NCBI GenBank assembly: GCA_948146395.1 | Contig: OX411559.1 | Coordinates: 872,001 to 936,000, forward strand | Direction of reading: 5' to 3' | Length of the DNA: 64,000 nt | From: Fragum whitleyi | Lineage: Eukaryota; Mollusca; Bivalvia; Cardiida; Cardiidae | Part shown: positions 11,600 through 22,880 of the stretch, one piece after another | How positions within the stretch are numbered: position 1 is the stretch's first letter | How the letters are laid out: the number at the start of each line of letters is the position of its first letter | The notes under the pieces: model-generated | Databases searched by the model: none | Seen by the model: the letters and a program-made list of their open reading frames with translations, nothing else | What the model was told of the DNA's origin: nothing | Position numbers and translations under genes: made by a program

Positions 11600-11828
11600 T
11601 CACCCAAACCAAATTCGCTCCAAACTCACTGAAAAAAGAAAGAACCAACACATTTTGATAAAGGGAGGTAATTTATATCGTTAAAAAATGTTCATCCTGA
11701 ACAAAATTTACGACATTGAGTACCTCCGAAAAATATCACTCAAAATTTGCTCCAAACGCTCATTCAATTTCATTCCAAATCATTCCAAACTCATTTGTCT
11801 TGTCAACTTCACGATGTTGTTAACTGTA
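11600..11828 (+). mobile_element. Family A MITE, right half
   Basis: Starts abruptly before AAAGGGAGGTAATTTATATCG. It includes the central palindrome (GTTCATCCTGAACAAAATTT) and the right half to GATGTTGTTAACTGTA. The left half is missing or too diverged to align by eye. Confidence 0.85.
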
Positions 11829-13191
11829 CATGTTTCGCAAGGTTAAAGAACAAGAAAAATGGTCGCGTCTCTTTTTTCTAGTACACTAAAAATAGCCCAA
11901 ATATACCGAGTTCAATATTAGGTGTGCTTTTTCGCTTTTGCATTTTGCTTGATTTTTACAAAGTTGGAAGACATTTATGGAGTAAATTTGATGTCATACT
12001 TGAGATAACACCTTTTTTGAAATTAAAAGTCAAATCAGAGTTCGACAACGCTTCGCATACCACATACGCGCAAACAAAACTTATAGCGTTAAGATTTGAC
12101 CTCCTTACAGCTTGTTCTCTTGTAAGAGCTATTTGCTAATTTTGAATTGCAGGGTTTGAGGAGACATCCCGAGCCATTTTCAGACAAAAGTTTTATTTTT
12201 CATGCAGACGTTACGTTGACGTCAGGGTTAGTAATTGCTATGTTGTTAGGTCAGTAACATTTCGTCGAACATTCCTATGGCGATCTATGACATCTCGAAT
12301 AGCTCATTTTTGGCCTGACAAAACGATGCCCCCGTTTTCTATTGGAACATGAATGCTGAATCGATTTTGCTGACGTTCTAAATCTTACAAGCTTCGATTT
12401 CGTTCACCTATGTAAATTCTAAATCAAAACACGCAGTTTCAGTATGCACAATATGCAATGATTTTATGATAAGCTAAGCCACAATGATTCAACTGATTGC
12501 AACTTCGGACCAAAAAGGTCATCTAACACGTGATGCACATGCAAAACATGAAAAAGCTAAGTTCTCATTTTAGCAGAATATGTTTGCACAATACGTGATT
12601 TTTGTTATCAATCATCGTACGCAATTACGCTTGGGGAACGTTGGATGACATTTCACGATGGAAGGTTGTGTTATTTTCGAGACATTCAAAATTCAAAAGT
12701 GCACACTTTCTTTTGGAACTGAGTATATTTAACCGAAGCTGCAAATGTCTAGTTATCAACGTTAAAAACAGTTGAAAGTTTAAACATTTATAAACTCAAA
12801 CCGTATGTCTGATACAATTGAATAGTGATATATTTATGTTCGCGATCAATGTGAATTGACAGCTTAGACACACGGGAAATAAAAGCTATAGAAGCTTATT
12901 GAAAATGACACGAATATGAATACATTCTATCGGTAATGACAATGAATGTCATAACATCTCGTGATATAATATGTGTGTTAAAAAGAATACTGCATTCTCT
13001 CTAGGGTTATCATTTGATAGAATTTGTTGAGTGTGCAATACATATATTTAATCGGAATTTTACATATTTTTTTTTACAAAATAAGACTTTATACCGGAAA
13101 TCTTTTAACACCATAATCAATACCACGACCACCGAAAAATGAGGCTACATGTAATAATGATTGAATGGCCACTTACGCATCTCTTTTGATC
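11829..13191. other. Unique DNA, no gene seen
   Basis: Slightly less AT-rich around 12,140-12,420. TTGACGTCAG near 12,213 is a CRE-like octamer half-context, with no promoter or exon evidence around it. A 71-codon frame at 11,924-12,139 is unremarkable. Confidence 0.45.
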
Positions 13192-13621
13192 ACTCCATGT
13201 TACATCGTGGAATTGACATTCATCTCAATCAAAACCATTCTCAATCGCTCACTCAGCGCTCCATTTGTTCATTCCAAACACGCACCCAAAACCAATGAAA
13301 AACGCTCTAAAATCACCAAACTACATTCCTACATTCAAAATAACATTAGCCAGGAAAAAGTCGCGGGTCTAATGAAATAATTTATATTGTAAGCGCCCGA
13401 TTGGTTCTTGAATAATAATAAGAAATAATTAGCTATTTACAGAGCTTGTGTCCATATCTTTTATAAGAGGGGATATAAATATCGCTAATTTTGCTCATCT
13501 AGAACATTGGATTACCTCCCTTTAATTTCACTCAAAACTCACTTATCGCATCCTTTCAATTCCTTTTCAAAATTATTCCAAAATCATTCACCTGGTCTAT
13601 TTTACAATGTTACTTACTGTA
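13192..13621 (+). mobile_element. Family A MITE, subfamily A1
   Basis: Nearly full length. The left TIR has lost its first bases (CCATGTTACATCGTGGAATT). The A1 block (ACATTAGCCAGGAAAAAGTC) is intact, part of the loop side of the palindrome is deleted, and the right end is ATGTTACTTACTGTA. Confidence 0.9.
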
Positions 13622-14166
13622 GGCAGTTTGAAGTTATTGGACTACTTATCCAGTAGGTGAACTAAAGCTCCGACATTATTGATAATATTAGTTATACGGA
13701 GTCTTGTCGAGGTATATGACGATTTATTTCCGTCTGAAAAAAAAAGATGTCTCCCGAGCCGTAGGCGAGAAACTGTAATACGAATTAATAATAGTTCAAA
13801 GTTTTAGACCATATACATGTCTTTTGCCTACTTAGGCCTTGGTATGAACAGAATTCTTTGAAACCACCAAAATCCCTTATGTGCCCAAATTGAAAAGTAA
13901 ATATATACAAAGTGACGTCACATACAGTTGTGACGTCTTACTACTACATGTCGCGATAATGTGATATGAAAGCGGTTCTTTGTTGAACCCGAGAGAAAGT
14001 TGGCACTTAAAACGGACAGATTGGTAAAATTGAAAGGATTTTGTTGGTGCATATTTTCTATTTGAATGTTATTAATTGGCACGCTTTTAACTGTAACATA
14101 ATGTGTATACTCGGTTCGTATTATCCGCGAAGCGAGAGAATCATGACTGCCATTACCAGTTCGTTT
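13622..14166. other. Unique stretch before a direct repeat
   Basis: Two TGACGT words (GTGACGTCAC near 13,913 and TGTGACGTCT near 13,930) lie close together. A 122-codon minus-strand frame spans 13,918-14,286 and enters the direct repeat. It has no recognised domain. Confidence 0.4.
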
Positions 14167-14620
14167 GGTCAGACCCCACCCGATTTTTGGCCTTCTTTGT
14201 TCTATATAAAATTGCTCAACTTTCAGGTGCTGTAACGCATTCCACAACACTTCTCTTACATTCATAGATCTATCTTTTGAGACCAAAGAAACTTGGTAAA
14301 ATCAGGTTGATTTTTGGGCTATTCAAGCGAGAGTAAAAGCACCGTCTTTTCCCCACCCATGAAGAGGACAGTTAGTTCGGGCACGCCCCCCCCCCCCCGT
14401 CCCTTATCCGTCCTCCCGGAAAGGAAATCGTGCACAAAAAAGATCAAACCAAGCGTTAAATTAAAGACGAGATTCAAAACTAGCAAAAAATCAAATAAAT
14501 ATGCACGGTGATCACTATTCTCCACTTCGGAATGCCATTTTAAAGCCGAACTATGTTTTCTTTAAGATCTCTTTTTACCATACAACGACCTCCGGAAGTA
14601 AATTCCAGTGAGGTCACTCC
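14167..14620. repeat. 453-bp direct repeat, copy 1
   Basis: It matches 16,650-17,101 at roughly 85-90% by eye, from GGTCAGACCCCACCC to CCAGTGAGGTCACTCC. It contains CTATATAAAATTGCTCAACT, a TATA-box-like sequence followed by a plausible initiator region, and a C run near 14,386-14,398. Relative to copy 2 it lacks about 27 bp after the TATA region. The pair could be LTRs of a non-autonomous retroelement or an older duplication. The ends do not read TG...CA. Confidence 0.75.
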
Positions 14621-16649
14621 TCGTATTTAAGAGCTTTTTGCACTCTTCTAACTTCTAAACACTTTGGTCAATGCTGGGGGGGTATTTCGACCAAAGTTAA
14701 GTCAATAAAGTTATAATATTTTCATTTGTCACTGAAAAATGGCACTTTTAGGACATGACCTGTTATGCGAAAAAAGACAAGAAGTCGGAGTAGTGTTATC
14801 TGTGAGGTACTATGGTTACTTAATCAAATAGTTCTTGGTAAGAGACCATTGGGAATGATTGCTGAAAGTATAATTTTGAACTAATACTCGTTCCTTACTT
14901 ATTGAGGAAAAAATGATAAACATGACTTTTTTTCGAGGTAATAAAAAATGGGAGTTAATCATTGTTGGTCGAGGTTATTTTGACCTAAATTTTCGCAATT
15001 TTCACGTTTTAATGCCAATAACTAGAACTTAATCATAAAAATTTGCGCAAAAAGAGCGTTTTCTGTTAAAGATATCAAATAGCAGGAGAAAGAGAAAATA
15101 AAACAGACATTTTAGCCCCAGAAATCGCTACTTCGATGGATCAAATGGTATAATAGCGTTCCCCAGAATGGAAAAGGGGTTCGTAAATAGTAAAGGGTGA
15201 AATTCAAAATTCCACAATCTGTGCTAAATTTTTCAGGATCGAAAACATCGTTTAATAGTTTGTGCATCGTAAACTTACATAATGTGTAGGAAAAACTAAA
15301 TCCAACTCCCAAAAGCATGTCAAAATTGTCATACTGGAGGTGAAATTTAGTGAAAAACTGACAGAGACCGCTCATCTTTAATTCTTAAAATATAGTTTTA
15401 TGTCATAGATCTCTTAGGAAGCTCTGTTCCAGGACAGATGTGTTGTATTACAACTCAAAAAAGGGTATTAGAAACAGAAACGGGAAGGAGAATCGTGCAT
15501 TGTACAACATTGATTGGGGGTACCCACTTCAATAAATATCCATTCTGAAATGGGTGTTAATGGTTGGAAATTGGGTCTCTTGTATCATTTTAGGCTATGC
15601 GGAGAATTTCATTCACGTTTGGGTATTCAGCTATGACGACTTTACTTCTTAAGAATCAGAAACGGAAGATCAATCAATTTACAAGAAACAACTTGACACG
15701 ATAAGTGGGACAAATTTTACATAACTATAAATTGACCATTTTAACTAGTAATAACCTATGTCTCCGCTAGCAAATCAACTTGATTCAAATGCTTTTGTCT
15801 CTCAATTGCCTTTTTTAAAAAGTGTTTTAAAACATTCTAATTCAATTGAGAAACCAGTTGGAAAATGTGTTAAAATTGACTCTCAAAAAACGCTTTTAAA
15901 AGGGACCCGTCATCTGCGACCAAGTCATGAAAAAACCGTTATCGGGGCAAGGGTTAAGCGATTTCTCACCATTTCTTACTAAAATTTCACCTTTAATTGC
16001 ATGAACATTGAAAATCAAATGTTTCTCAAGCTTATTAGCATAGAATTTTTGCCTTGAAAGTTGACGAACGTCAGGAAAGTGATATTGAAATAGGCTCCTT
16101 TCGATATTCAACTTACCCATTTGGCGAAAAGGGTTTGAATTTCAAGCCAGAAAGGGGATTTTGAATTAGGAGAAATGGACATATTTCCTGTTAACTACCA
16201 GCAAAGGTCTATTTCCAATACTCTGAGTAAAGTAAATAAAACATTTGCTTTGAAAAAACGATTTTTCGATCACCTATGTGTGTTAGCCTCATATTACCAA
16301 ATCACATGTTTTAAATGGGGTAAGGGGTTTTCTAGTCCATTCTATCGCATTGTTTACACAATTAATTACACCCACTTGACCAATTAAACTAAACCTTTCT
16401 TCCCAAAGCACTAAAACTGACTTAATGTTAATTTTTACTTTGTTAAAAGTTAAAAAAAGCAAGAAGAAATATTTGCAAAGAATTTCCTTAATTTTTTTTA
16501 AACAAATAATTATTCGATTTTGAATAGATTAAATCAACAAAATTGCATTTTTTACACTTTTTGGTACTATTGACAAAAGATTACATCATTTGAAACTATC
16601 TGAAGGGGTCAAAATTCGTTTTCAAAAAATCGGGCATTTCTACCATCTA
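14621..16649. other. 2.0-kb spacer between direct repeats
   Basis: No reverse transcriptase, integrase or gag-like frame is visible. The longest frames (87 and 74 codons) lack motifs. The DNA is AT-rich with repeated TTTTAAAA and GAAAAA words. If the flanking repeats are LTRs this is the interior of a non-autonomous element. Confidence 0.5.
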
Positions 16650-17101
16650 GGTCAGACCCCACCCGTTTTTTGCCCTTCTTTGTTCTATATAAAATTGCTC
16701 AACTTTCAGGTGCTGTAACGCATTCCACAACACTCCTCTTATATATTACGTCATTAGCGCTTCATCTTCATCCATAGATCTTTCTTTTGAGACCAAAGAA
16801 ACTTGGTAAAATCAGGTTAATTTTTGGGCTATTCAAGCGAGAGTAAAGGCACCGTCATTTTCCCACCCATGAAGAGGACAGTTAGTTCGGGCACGCCCCC
16901 GTCCCTTATCCGTCCTCCCGGAAACACAAAAAAGATCGAACCAAGCGTTATACTAAAGAAGAGATTCAAAACTAGCAAAAAATCAAATAAATATGCACGT
17001 GGATCCCTATTCTCCACTTCAAAATGCCGAACTATTTTTTCTTTAAGATCTACTTTTACCATACAACGACCTCCGGAAGTAAATTCCAGTGAGGTTACTC
17101 C
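16650..17101. repeat. 453-bp direct repeat, copy 2
   Basis: Second copy of the 14,167 repeat in the same orientation. It includes CTATATAAAATTGCTCAACT and a segment containing ATTACGTCATTAGCGC that copy 1 lacks. The 112-codon plus frame (16,824-17,162) and the 65-codon frame in copy 1 share the motif RFKTSKKSNKYAR. Indels change their middles, so coding is unproven. Confidence 0.75.
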
Positions 17102-17500
17102 GTTTGTTTTATCTATGTTTCCGTCGATGCACATTGAGGAAATATTAGAAGTTATACTGTAGCGCCCGTATATATCAATGTTGTCAGGTCAGCATTAGCC
17201 AATGAAAATGCGAGAATTGTCTTTGCAGTACAATAATAAGTTTTACGGCATTTACATGTATATACCTTTCATGAACAAACTTGGTCTCAGCATTTCTGGT
17301 TATAAAAAGTAATCACTTTTCAATAAGAATATGTATTAAATCATAAAAAAAATAACTTGTACAGATTAATCTGAATCCAGTATAAAAAGTGCGTCGCGTG
17401 TGTAAACATACACTAAATAATTTGGAGAAAATAAATGAGTTATGTTCTAGGAAAATTAGTCATTTCAAATAAAAAACAGGTACCCCTTAAACCAGGTGAT
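17102..17500. other. Unique AT-rich DNA
   Basis: No gene or repeat is seen between direct-repeat copy 2 and the next MITE. Confidence 0.5.
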
Positions 17501-17930
17501 TACAGTTACATCGTGAAATTGACATACAATCAAAACTATTCTAAGTCGCTCAGTCAGCGCTCCATTCATTCATTCCAAACACTTACTCAAATCATTTAAA
17601 ACGCTCAAGCCCATTGAAAAATATAGAACCTAAAACGGCATTCAAGATAGATTTGGATAGAAAAAATCGCAATGTCACTGACATTATTCAAATTGTGAGA
17701 GTCTATTAGGTTTTTGAAGAAATATGAAGCTTTCTAAAGAACTTGTATGCATATTTTATTAAAGGGAGGTAATCCAATGTCGCAAATTTTGTTCAGGATG
17801 AACAAAATTAGCGATATTGATTACCTCCCATTAAATTAACTCAAAACTCGCCCCACGCACGCATTCAATTTCATTCCTTAATCATTCCTAGATCATTCAC
17901 TTTGTCAATTTCACGATGTTGTTAACTGTA
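17501..17930 (+). mobile_element. Family A MITE, reference copy (A1)
   Basis: Full length, about 430 bp. It starts TACAGTTACATCGTGAAATT and ends in the inverse (TGTCAATTTCACGATG, then TTGTTAACTGTA). The termini therefore read TA-CAGTTA...TAACTG-TA, as expected for non-autonomous Tc1/mariner-type elements with a duplicated TA target. The left third is rich in CATTC and CACTC words. At 17,764-17,829 lies a 66-bp internal palindrome: GGGAGGTAAT faces ATTACCTCCC, and AATTTTGTTCA faces TGAACAAAATT. There is no ORF. The transposase source is not in this window. Confidence 0.93.
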
Positions 17931-18585
17931 GCATCTATTACATTGTTTTAAGTACTAGCTCTTTGTGGTTAGTTTTATTATACAGGGGATCCTATGTAGG
18001 AGTAAGTCCCAAATGGGCCATAACTCCTTGATTTTTTTGTATTCTGCGTACAACTTGCATAGTCGTTTTATCATGCTTTTGTTTCTAGACAAAGAAATAT
18101 TCGTGCAGGGAAACATGACATGATGATAATTACATTGAGAGTTATTGTTCTAGTGGTAGACGTTGTCGCGAGGAAAAATTGATATGCACTTGAACAGCAT
18201 CAATCAACCCCGTTGTTTTTATCATAAGGCAGATAATTCCTGACAAACAAATCTACAATTCTACCGTCCAACACTTCATTTGACATCGTATTTGTTTATT
18301 ATCTTATAACTATACAAATATCCGTATAGACCAGCGATTTGAAGTGAGTGATCAATGATCAACTTTACATTGAAAATGATAGGAGATTATGGTTTCTCGA
18401 ACCTCACTCTTGCTTGCGGATCTATATGATAGCATCCCATATGATACTTTTTTGTCAAATCACATGGTTATTTTTAGAGAAATGACACAATGACATAATG
18501 CGGTTATTTTTAGAAACTTCAATTTCTGTTAGAAATTTCGATGAAAAAAACAACAACAAACAAACAGAGGTGATAAGATAAATAT
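17931..18585. other. Unique DNA, no gene seen
   Basis: Nothing recognised. CAACAACAAACAAACA near 18,550 is a short low-complexity tract. Confidence 0.45.
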
Positions 18586-18721
18586 AATACGTACTTAGTG
18601 TATTGTATGAAAAATATCTATTTTAGTTGTTAGAATTGATAATTGTCTCGGCAGAGCCTCGAGAATTATCAATCCCCCAACCTCGTAAGATTTTTCACCC
18701 AAAACACTTGAACGTATTATA
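18586..18721. mobile_element. Foldback element, about 136 bp
   Basis: The left arm AATACGTACTTAGTGTATTG and GAAAAATATCT pair imperfectly with the right-side AGATTTTTC and ACACTTGAACGTATT. An inner stem joins ATTGATAATTGTCTCGG with CCTCGAGAATTATCAAT. The right arm (CCCCCAACCTCGTAAGATTT) resembles 27,690-27,720, so it is probably dispersed. Non-coding. Confidence 0.65.
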
Positions 18722-19421
18722 TATTTATTTGACTGATATATAAGCTTCTGAAGTGTCTATTATAGTAAAATACTGCCTGGGAGACTATAGTTCAGATAGA
18801 TAACTGGCAGTAACGTCCTCTTGTGTCATCAATAAATCAAAACGTCAGGGGATTTAATCTCTATTATTGCATAAAATGTACGTTTTAGGGGCCGTTATAG
18901 GACAAAACCCGGGCGGTAACGGGAGAAAATGTGGATTAAAAAGTAAAATTACGTGCCGTTTATGCCCGGCGTTTTTTTTTACTCAAATATTCTTTATTTG
19001 GCCTCATACACTTAATCTATTTCAATGATTCAATCAATTTCAATGATTCGTATTTTTTTTTCAATATTGATTGTCCCCAAAGAATAATTTATGCATTTTG
19101 TTTAAAATACTATGTAGGTTAGATCTAGAAGACTGTACACATTGATTTGTAAAATGCGTAAAAACTATTCATGTCCAATATTATTATAAAGCATACCTAA
19201 AGACGTTTCTCTAAATCCCGCGTTAAATTGTGTGATGTCATAAATTTGTCAAGCAACGTCGGTAAAAACAAGATAAACGTTGTTATGCATGACGCAATTG
19301 TTACGGCATATTCTTTAGTTTATAACTAGTTATATATATCGTTTCTATGAAATTTATCCCTAATTTCAGTTTGAATTTATACTCTAATCTATCTTTTTAT
19401 GCAATGAAAGCGTCAATTTAC
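18722..19421. other. Unique DNA with a CpG-containing patch
   Basis: Around 18,888-18,975 there is a locally richer patch (GGGGCCGTTATAGG, CCCGGGCGGTAACGGG, TTTATGCCCGGCG). No exon or promoter could be assigned. Confidence 0.4.
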
Positions 19422-19528
19422 GTTTTTTCGGGCGTTAAAATTTGCAAAGACACGAACAATTATTTGACGTCCGAGTGCGAAGCACGAGATTCTTCCGGGT
19501 CTCTACAATTTTTAACGCTCCCAAAAAC
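19422..19528. mobile_element. Foldback element, about 107 bp
   Basis: GTTTTTTCGGGCGTTAAAAT on the left pairs with ATTTTTAACGCTCCCAAAAA on the right. The centre contains GTGCGAAGCAC, a small stem. Non-coding. Family unknown. Confidence 0.6.
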
Positions 19529-20024
19529 ATAAATTAATCATATATTACATCTGAATATTTCATTTTTTTCAAATAAATTCAATAAAAAAAATGCCCCATC
19601 AAAAACATAAATAAAACTCTGTGTCCGTGTGTGTGTGTGTGCGTGTGATTGTGTTTGGGGGCGGTGTCGCATTCTTGTCCAGAACATAACTACTACATTT
19701 ATAGACGAATTTCAAAATAACTTGCCATTATTGTTTCACTGGGTGAGTACTATTGTCATGTAAATATTATGTCCGGATACGCCCAAGTTCAAGGTTATGC
19801 CTGAAGGCCATATAGGTCACGGGTAAATACCAAGTATTTAAGGGACACCTGTGTCTGTTATATATTTCTATTTTTTCAAAATTAAACTTTTTGTTTAAAA
19901 AAACCCTTACCCTTTTTGTCCATATTTCATTGTATTTTACGAGGTTCGGTGTTAATTATTTTCATATTCACCTGTTTATTTCAACAAACTTTGATTATGG
20001 AAAGGAACAATACACGTGTTTTAA
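19529..20024. other. AT-rich DNA with a GT run
   Basis: A short (GT)n tract at about 19,627-19,641. No gene is seen. Confidence 0.5.
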
Positions 20025-20294
20025 GCTAATACGAGCATGAAGTACTCATTGTGAGCTATTGTGATCAATATCTGTCCGGCGTTCGTTGTCCGTCAGTCTT
20101 TCCGTCCACAATTTGAAAAAAAAATCTTTTTTTCCAGAACTACGCATCTGATTTCAACCAAACATCACAGATATGATCCTTAGGTCAAGGGCTTTCAAAG
20201 TACTTAACGGAATTGGAATCAATGCAGAGCTCTTGTTGTCGTATCAACAGATACAAAAAATCCCCCGACCCCAAACCGTAAAAAAGCTCATTTT
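20025..20294 (-). mobile_element. Hairpin/tandem-core element, hairpin end
   Basis: A degraded terminal hairpin (GAGCATGAAGTACTCATTGT, then GAGCT) is followed by GTCCGGCGTTCGTTGTCCG-type microsatellite and one core beginning TTTCAACCAAACATCACAGA. This is the left end of an element whose right end may be at 21,880-22,270, with other insertions between. Confidence 0.6.
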
Positions 20295-21090
20295 TATACG
20301 CCCGAAGGGTCGTATTATGTTATCATCTGCATCGTCTGTCTGTCCGTCTGTCCGTCTGTCTGTCCGTTAGCAAATTCATGTCTGGTCCATAACTTTCAAA
20401 CTATAAGGCCTATGGTCTTGAAACTTCACAGGTGTATAGATCTCATAGCTAGGGTGTGTAGAGCGCAAGAACCACAACTCTACCATTTGTAATTTTTGAG
20501 TTATTTCCATTTGTTTGATTCAGTTAGAAATTCGTGTCCGGTCCATAACTTTGGAACTATAAGGCCTGTGGTCTTGAAACTTCACAGCTGTAGAGATCTC
20601 ATAGCTAGGATGTGGAGAGCGCAATAACCCTTAATCTACCATTTATATTTTTTGAGTTATTGCCCTTTGTTTGATTCAGTTGGCAAATTGGTGTCCGGTC
20701 CATAACTTTGAAACTATAAGGCATATAGTCTTGAAATTTCACAGGTGTATAGATCTCATAGATAGGGTGTGCAGAGCGCAAAAACCACAACTCTACCATT
20801 TGTCATGTTTATGTTATTGTCCTTTATTTGATTCAGTTAGCAAATTCGTGTCCGGTCCATTACTTTGAAACTATAAGGCCTACGGTCTTGAAACTTCACA
20901 GCTGTATAGATCTCATAGCTAGGATGTGCAGAGCACAATAACCCTAAATCTACCATTTATAATTTTTGAGTTATTGTCCTTTGTTTGATTCAGTTTGCAA
21001 ATTTGTGTCTGGTTCATAACTTTCAAAATACAAGGACTTCGATGTTGAAACTTCACATGTATGTAGAACTCATAGCTAGGGTGTTTGATT
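20295..21090 (-). mobile_element. Hairpin/tandem-core element, 5 cores of 157 bp
   Basis: A hairpin at 20,296-20,315 (ATACGCCC, GAA, GGGTCGTAT) is followed by a TCTGTCCG microsatellite (20,334-20,368). Five cores start at about 20,381, 20,537, 20,694, 20,851 and 21,008, spacing 156-157. Each has CCGGTCCATAACTTTGAAAC, CTTCACAG, GATCTCATAGCTAGG and TGAGTTATTGCC. It stops inside the fifth core, where a truncated MITE begins. The short ORFs on both strands here are products of the repeat. Confidence 0.85.
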
Positions 21091-21104
21091 ACATGAATTA
21101 CATT

Positions 21105-21448
21105 GATCACTCAAACCGGTCTCAAACGCTCAAATCCATTGAAAAATTTGTAATCAATAACGTCATTCAAAATAAATAAAACTAAAGTTAAATCGCGGTT
21201 TAACTGACATAATTGAAATTTAAAGTGTCTAATTGGTCCTTGAAGGGATAGGAATCTATTTATAGAACATGTTTGAATTTTTTATCAAAGGGAAGTTATT
21301 AATATCGCTAATTTTGTTTATCCTGAACAAAATTAGGGATATTGGATTAACTTCCTTGAATTTCATTCAAAACTCGCTCCACACACTTGTTCAATTACAT
21401 TCCTTTATCATTCCTAAATCATTTACCTTGTCAATTTTGTAAACTGTA
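21105..21448 (+). mobile_element. Family A MITE, left end missing, A1
   Basis: Abuts the tandem-core array. It has the A1 block (AACGTCATTCAAAATAAATA), a good palindrome (ATCGCTAATTTTGTTTATCC) and a shortened right TIR (TTGTCAATTTTGTAAACTGT, then A). Confidence 0.85.
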
Positions 21449-21654
21449 CTTCCCTTGTTATGTTACATAAATTGAACTGTCCAGGAAATGTTAGCATTAT
21501 ACAATTCATGTATGTAACCTATTAGTCTTGATATAAGCCCGTGTCAGACTGGATAAAAACCATGGCAAACTTTCATTATTTCAAAGTACTGAAAGCACTG
21601 AATCCACAACATGAGTTTATATAAAACTTAGTCATGAAAATAAGCTATTTGTTG

Positions 21655-21868
21655 TGGGATCCATCTTAAGAGCATTGTTTTGCGTAAGTACAGTTGTAAC
21701 TAAACATTGAATTCTGCCATATATTATCTCATTGGAATCTACTTCTAAAGGCGATCCCAATGAGATATTGCAAGACTGTATCTAACAATGAATGAAAACA
21801 CCAGTTACGATTTATGATTTTGACTTATGAATAATTTTTCGTTAGAAATGTAGTAAAACGGGACCCCG
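21655..21868 (-). mobile_element. Foldback MITE, family C
   Basis: Reverse-complement relative of 59,929-60,140, sharing GTTTTACTA near the end, AAGTCAAAAT, CTGGTGTTTTCATT and CTTGCAATATCTCAT. It ends GTAGTAAAACGGGACCCC. An inner stem pairs ATCTCATTGGAATC with GATCCCAATGAGAT. About 214 bp, non-coding. Confidence 0.7.
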
Positions 21869-21879
21869 GATATTACACA

Positions 21880-22270
21880 GGGCTCTCGGAAACGACAGTA
21901 GTGTCGTCTGAGACTTCAACTTTTCTCAGCGGAGATGAAGGGCAACATCTTTAGATCATCTTCTTCCAAGTCAAATGGCTTAAACTTGTAATTGACATGG
22001 CATATTATCTAAGTCCCTTTATCATAAAAAGTCAAATTATTGAACAAACCCGAATACTAGCCCTATGTTGTGGCATCCTTGATTTTATAGAGAAAAAGGA
22101 CAGAATCTTCAATCATCTTCTACAAAATAATTGTAATAACTTCCATTCTTTTTTTGGAAGTTGTATCGCCTTTATCTTTTGATCCATTCTATGTCATTCC
22201 GTAAGACTTTTAAAACTTGGAATTTGCATCCTCAGGTGAGCATTATAGGACCATCATGGTCCTCTTGTTT
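21880..22270 (-). mobile_element. Hairpin/tandem-core element, distal end
   Basis: Degraded cores (CATCTTCTTCCAAGTCAAAT, CAATCATCTTCTACAAAATA) end in AGGACCATCATGGTCCTCTT. That palindromic terminus recurs near 27,050 and 47,625 and marks the end opposite the big hairpin. It is probably the continuation of the element starting at 20,025. Confidence 0.6.
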
Positions 22271-22880
22271 AAATTATTGTTTGGTCGCACTTTCTTTGTG
22301 ATTTCACAGTGCTAAATGACTGTCTCTAAACAATAACTTAATAAAGTTTAACACTTTTATTTTATATGATCGGGAAAACAAGTTCAAACAACTTATTTCT
22401 AATGCGAAGGATATTCAAAAAATAAGGTAATCGCGCCGCATTTGTGGGTCAAATGAAAATTATCAATATGGAAACCCGCATTCGGGAATTTTCATGTAAG
22501 CCAAACTAATGCACGACAAGAAATTAAATTTGGTAAAACAATGAAGATGTTTTCAAATCTTTTTACAGATATTTAAAACAAGAAAAGCGTAGCCCTATGA
22601 TGTTTCGAACCGAGTCGTATTCTTTTCTTTCTTACCAATGTCTTGCCTACTGAGCAAAATGCAATTGTGTTCCTTTTGAATAAAATGAACAATAAACGTT
22701 CAAATCAATTGCGGCAAAGTAAACAAACTTGACGTCACTTGCAAAGTTGGTTGACGAATGCCTTTTCGAAATATTGTACCCAATAAGCATGTTCTTAAAA
22801 GCCATCTCCTCAGTTCAATCTGATGTTTGTATAGGTAACATAGTAATGGCTATAAATAATCATGCGAACTTTTTACCTTG
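22271..22880. other. Unique DNA, no gene seen
   Basis: No exon or repeat recognised. Confidence 0.45.

Noticed and set aside
13918..14286. 122-codon minus-strand frame
   Set aside because: It crosses the border of the 453-bp direct repeat, and the second repeat copy has a stop in the same frame, so conservation reflects duplication rather than coding.
14314..17162. Duplicated Lys/Arg-rich frame (MGYSSESK...) in both direct repeats
   Set aside because: Indels between copies alter the middle, and the opposite strand is equally open. Kept only as part of the repeat description.
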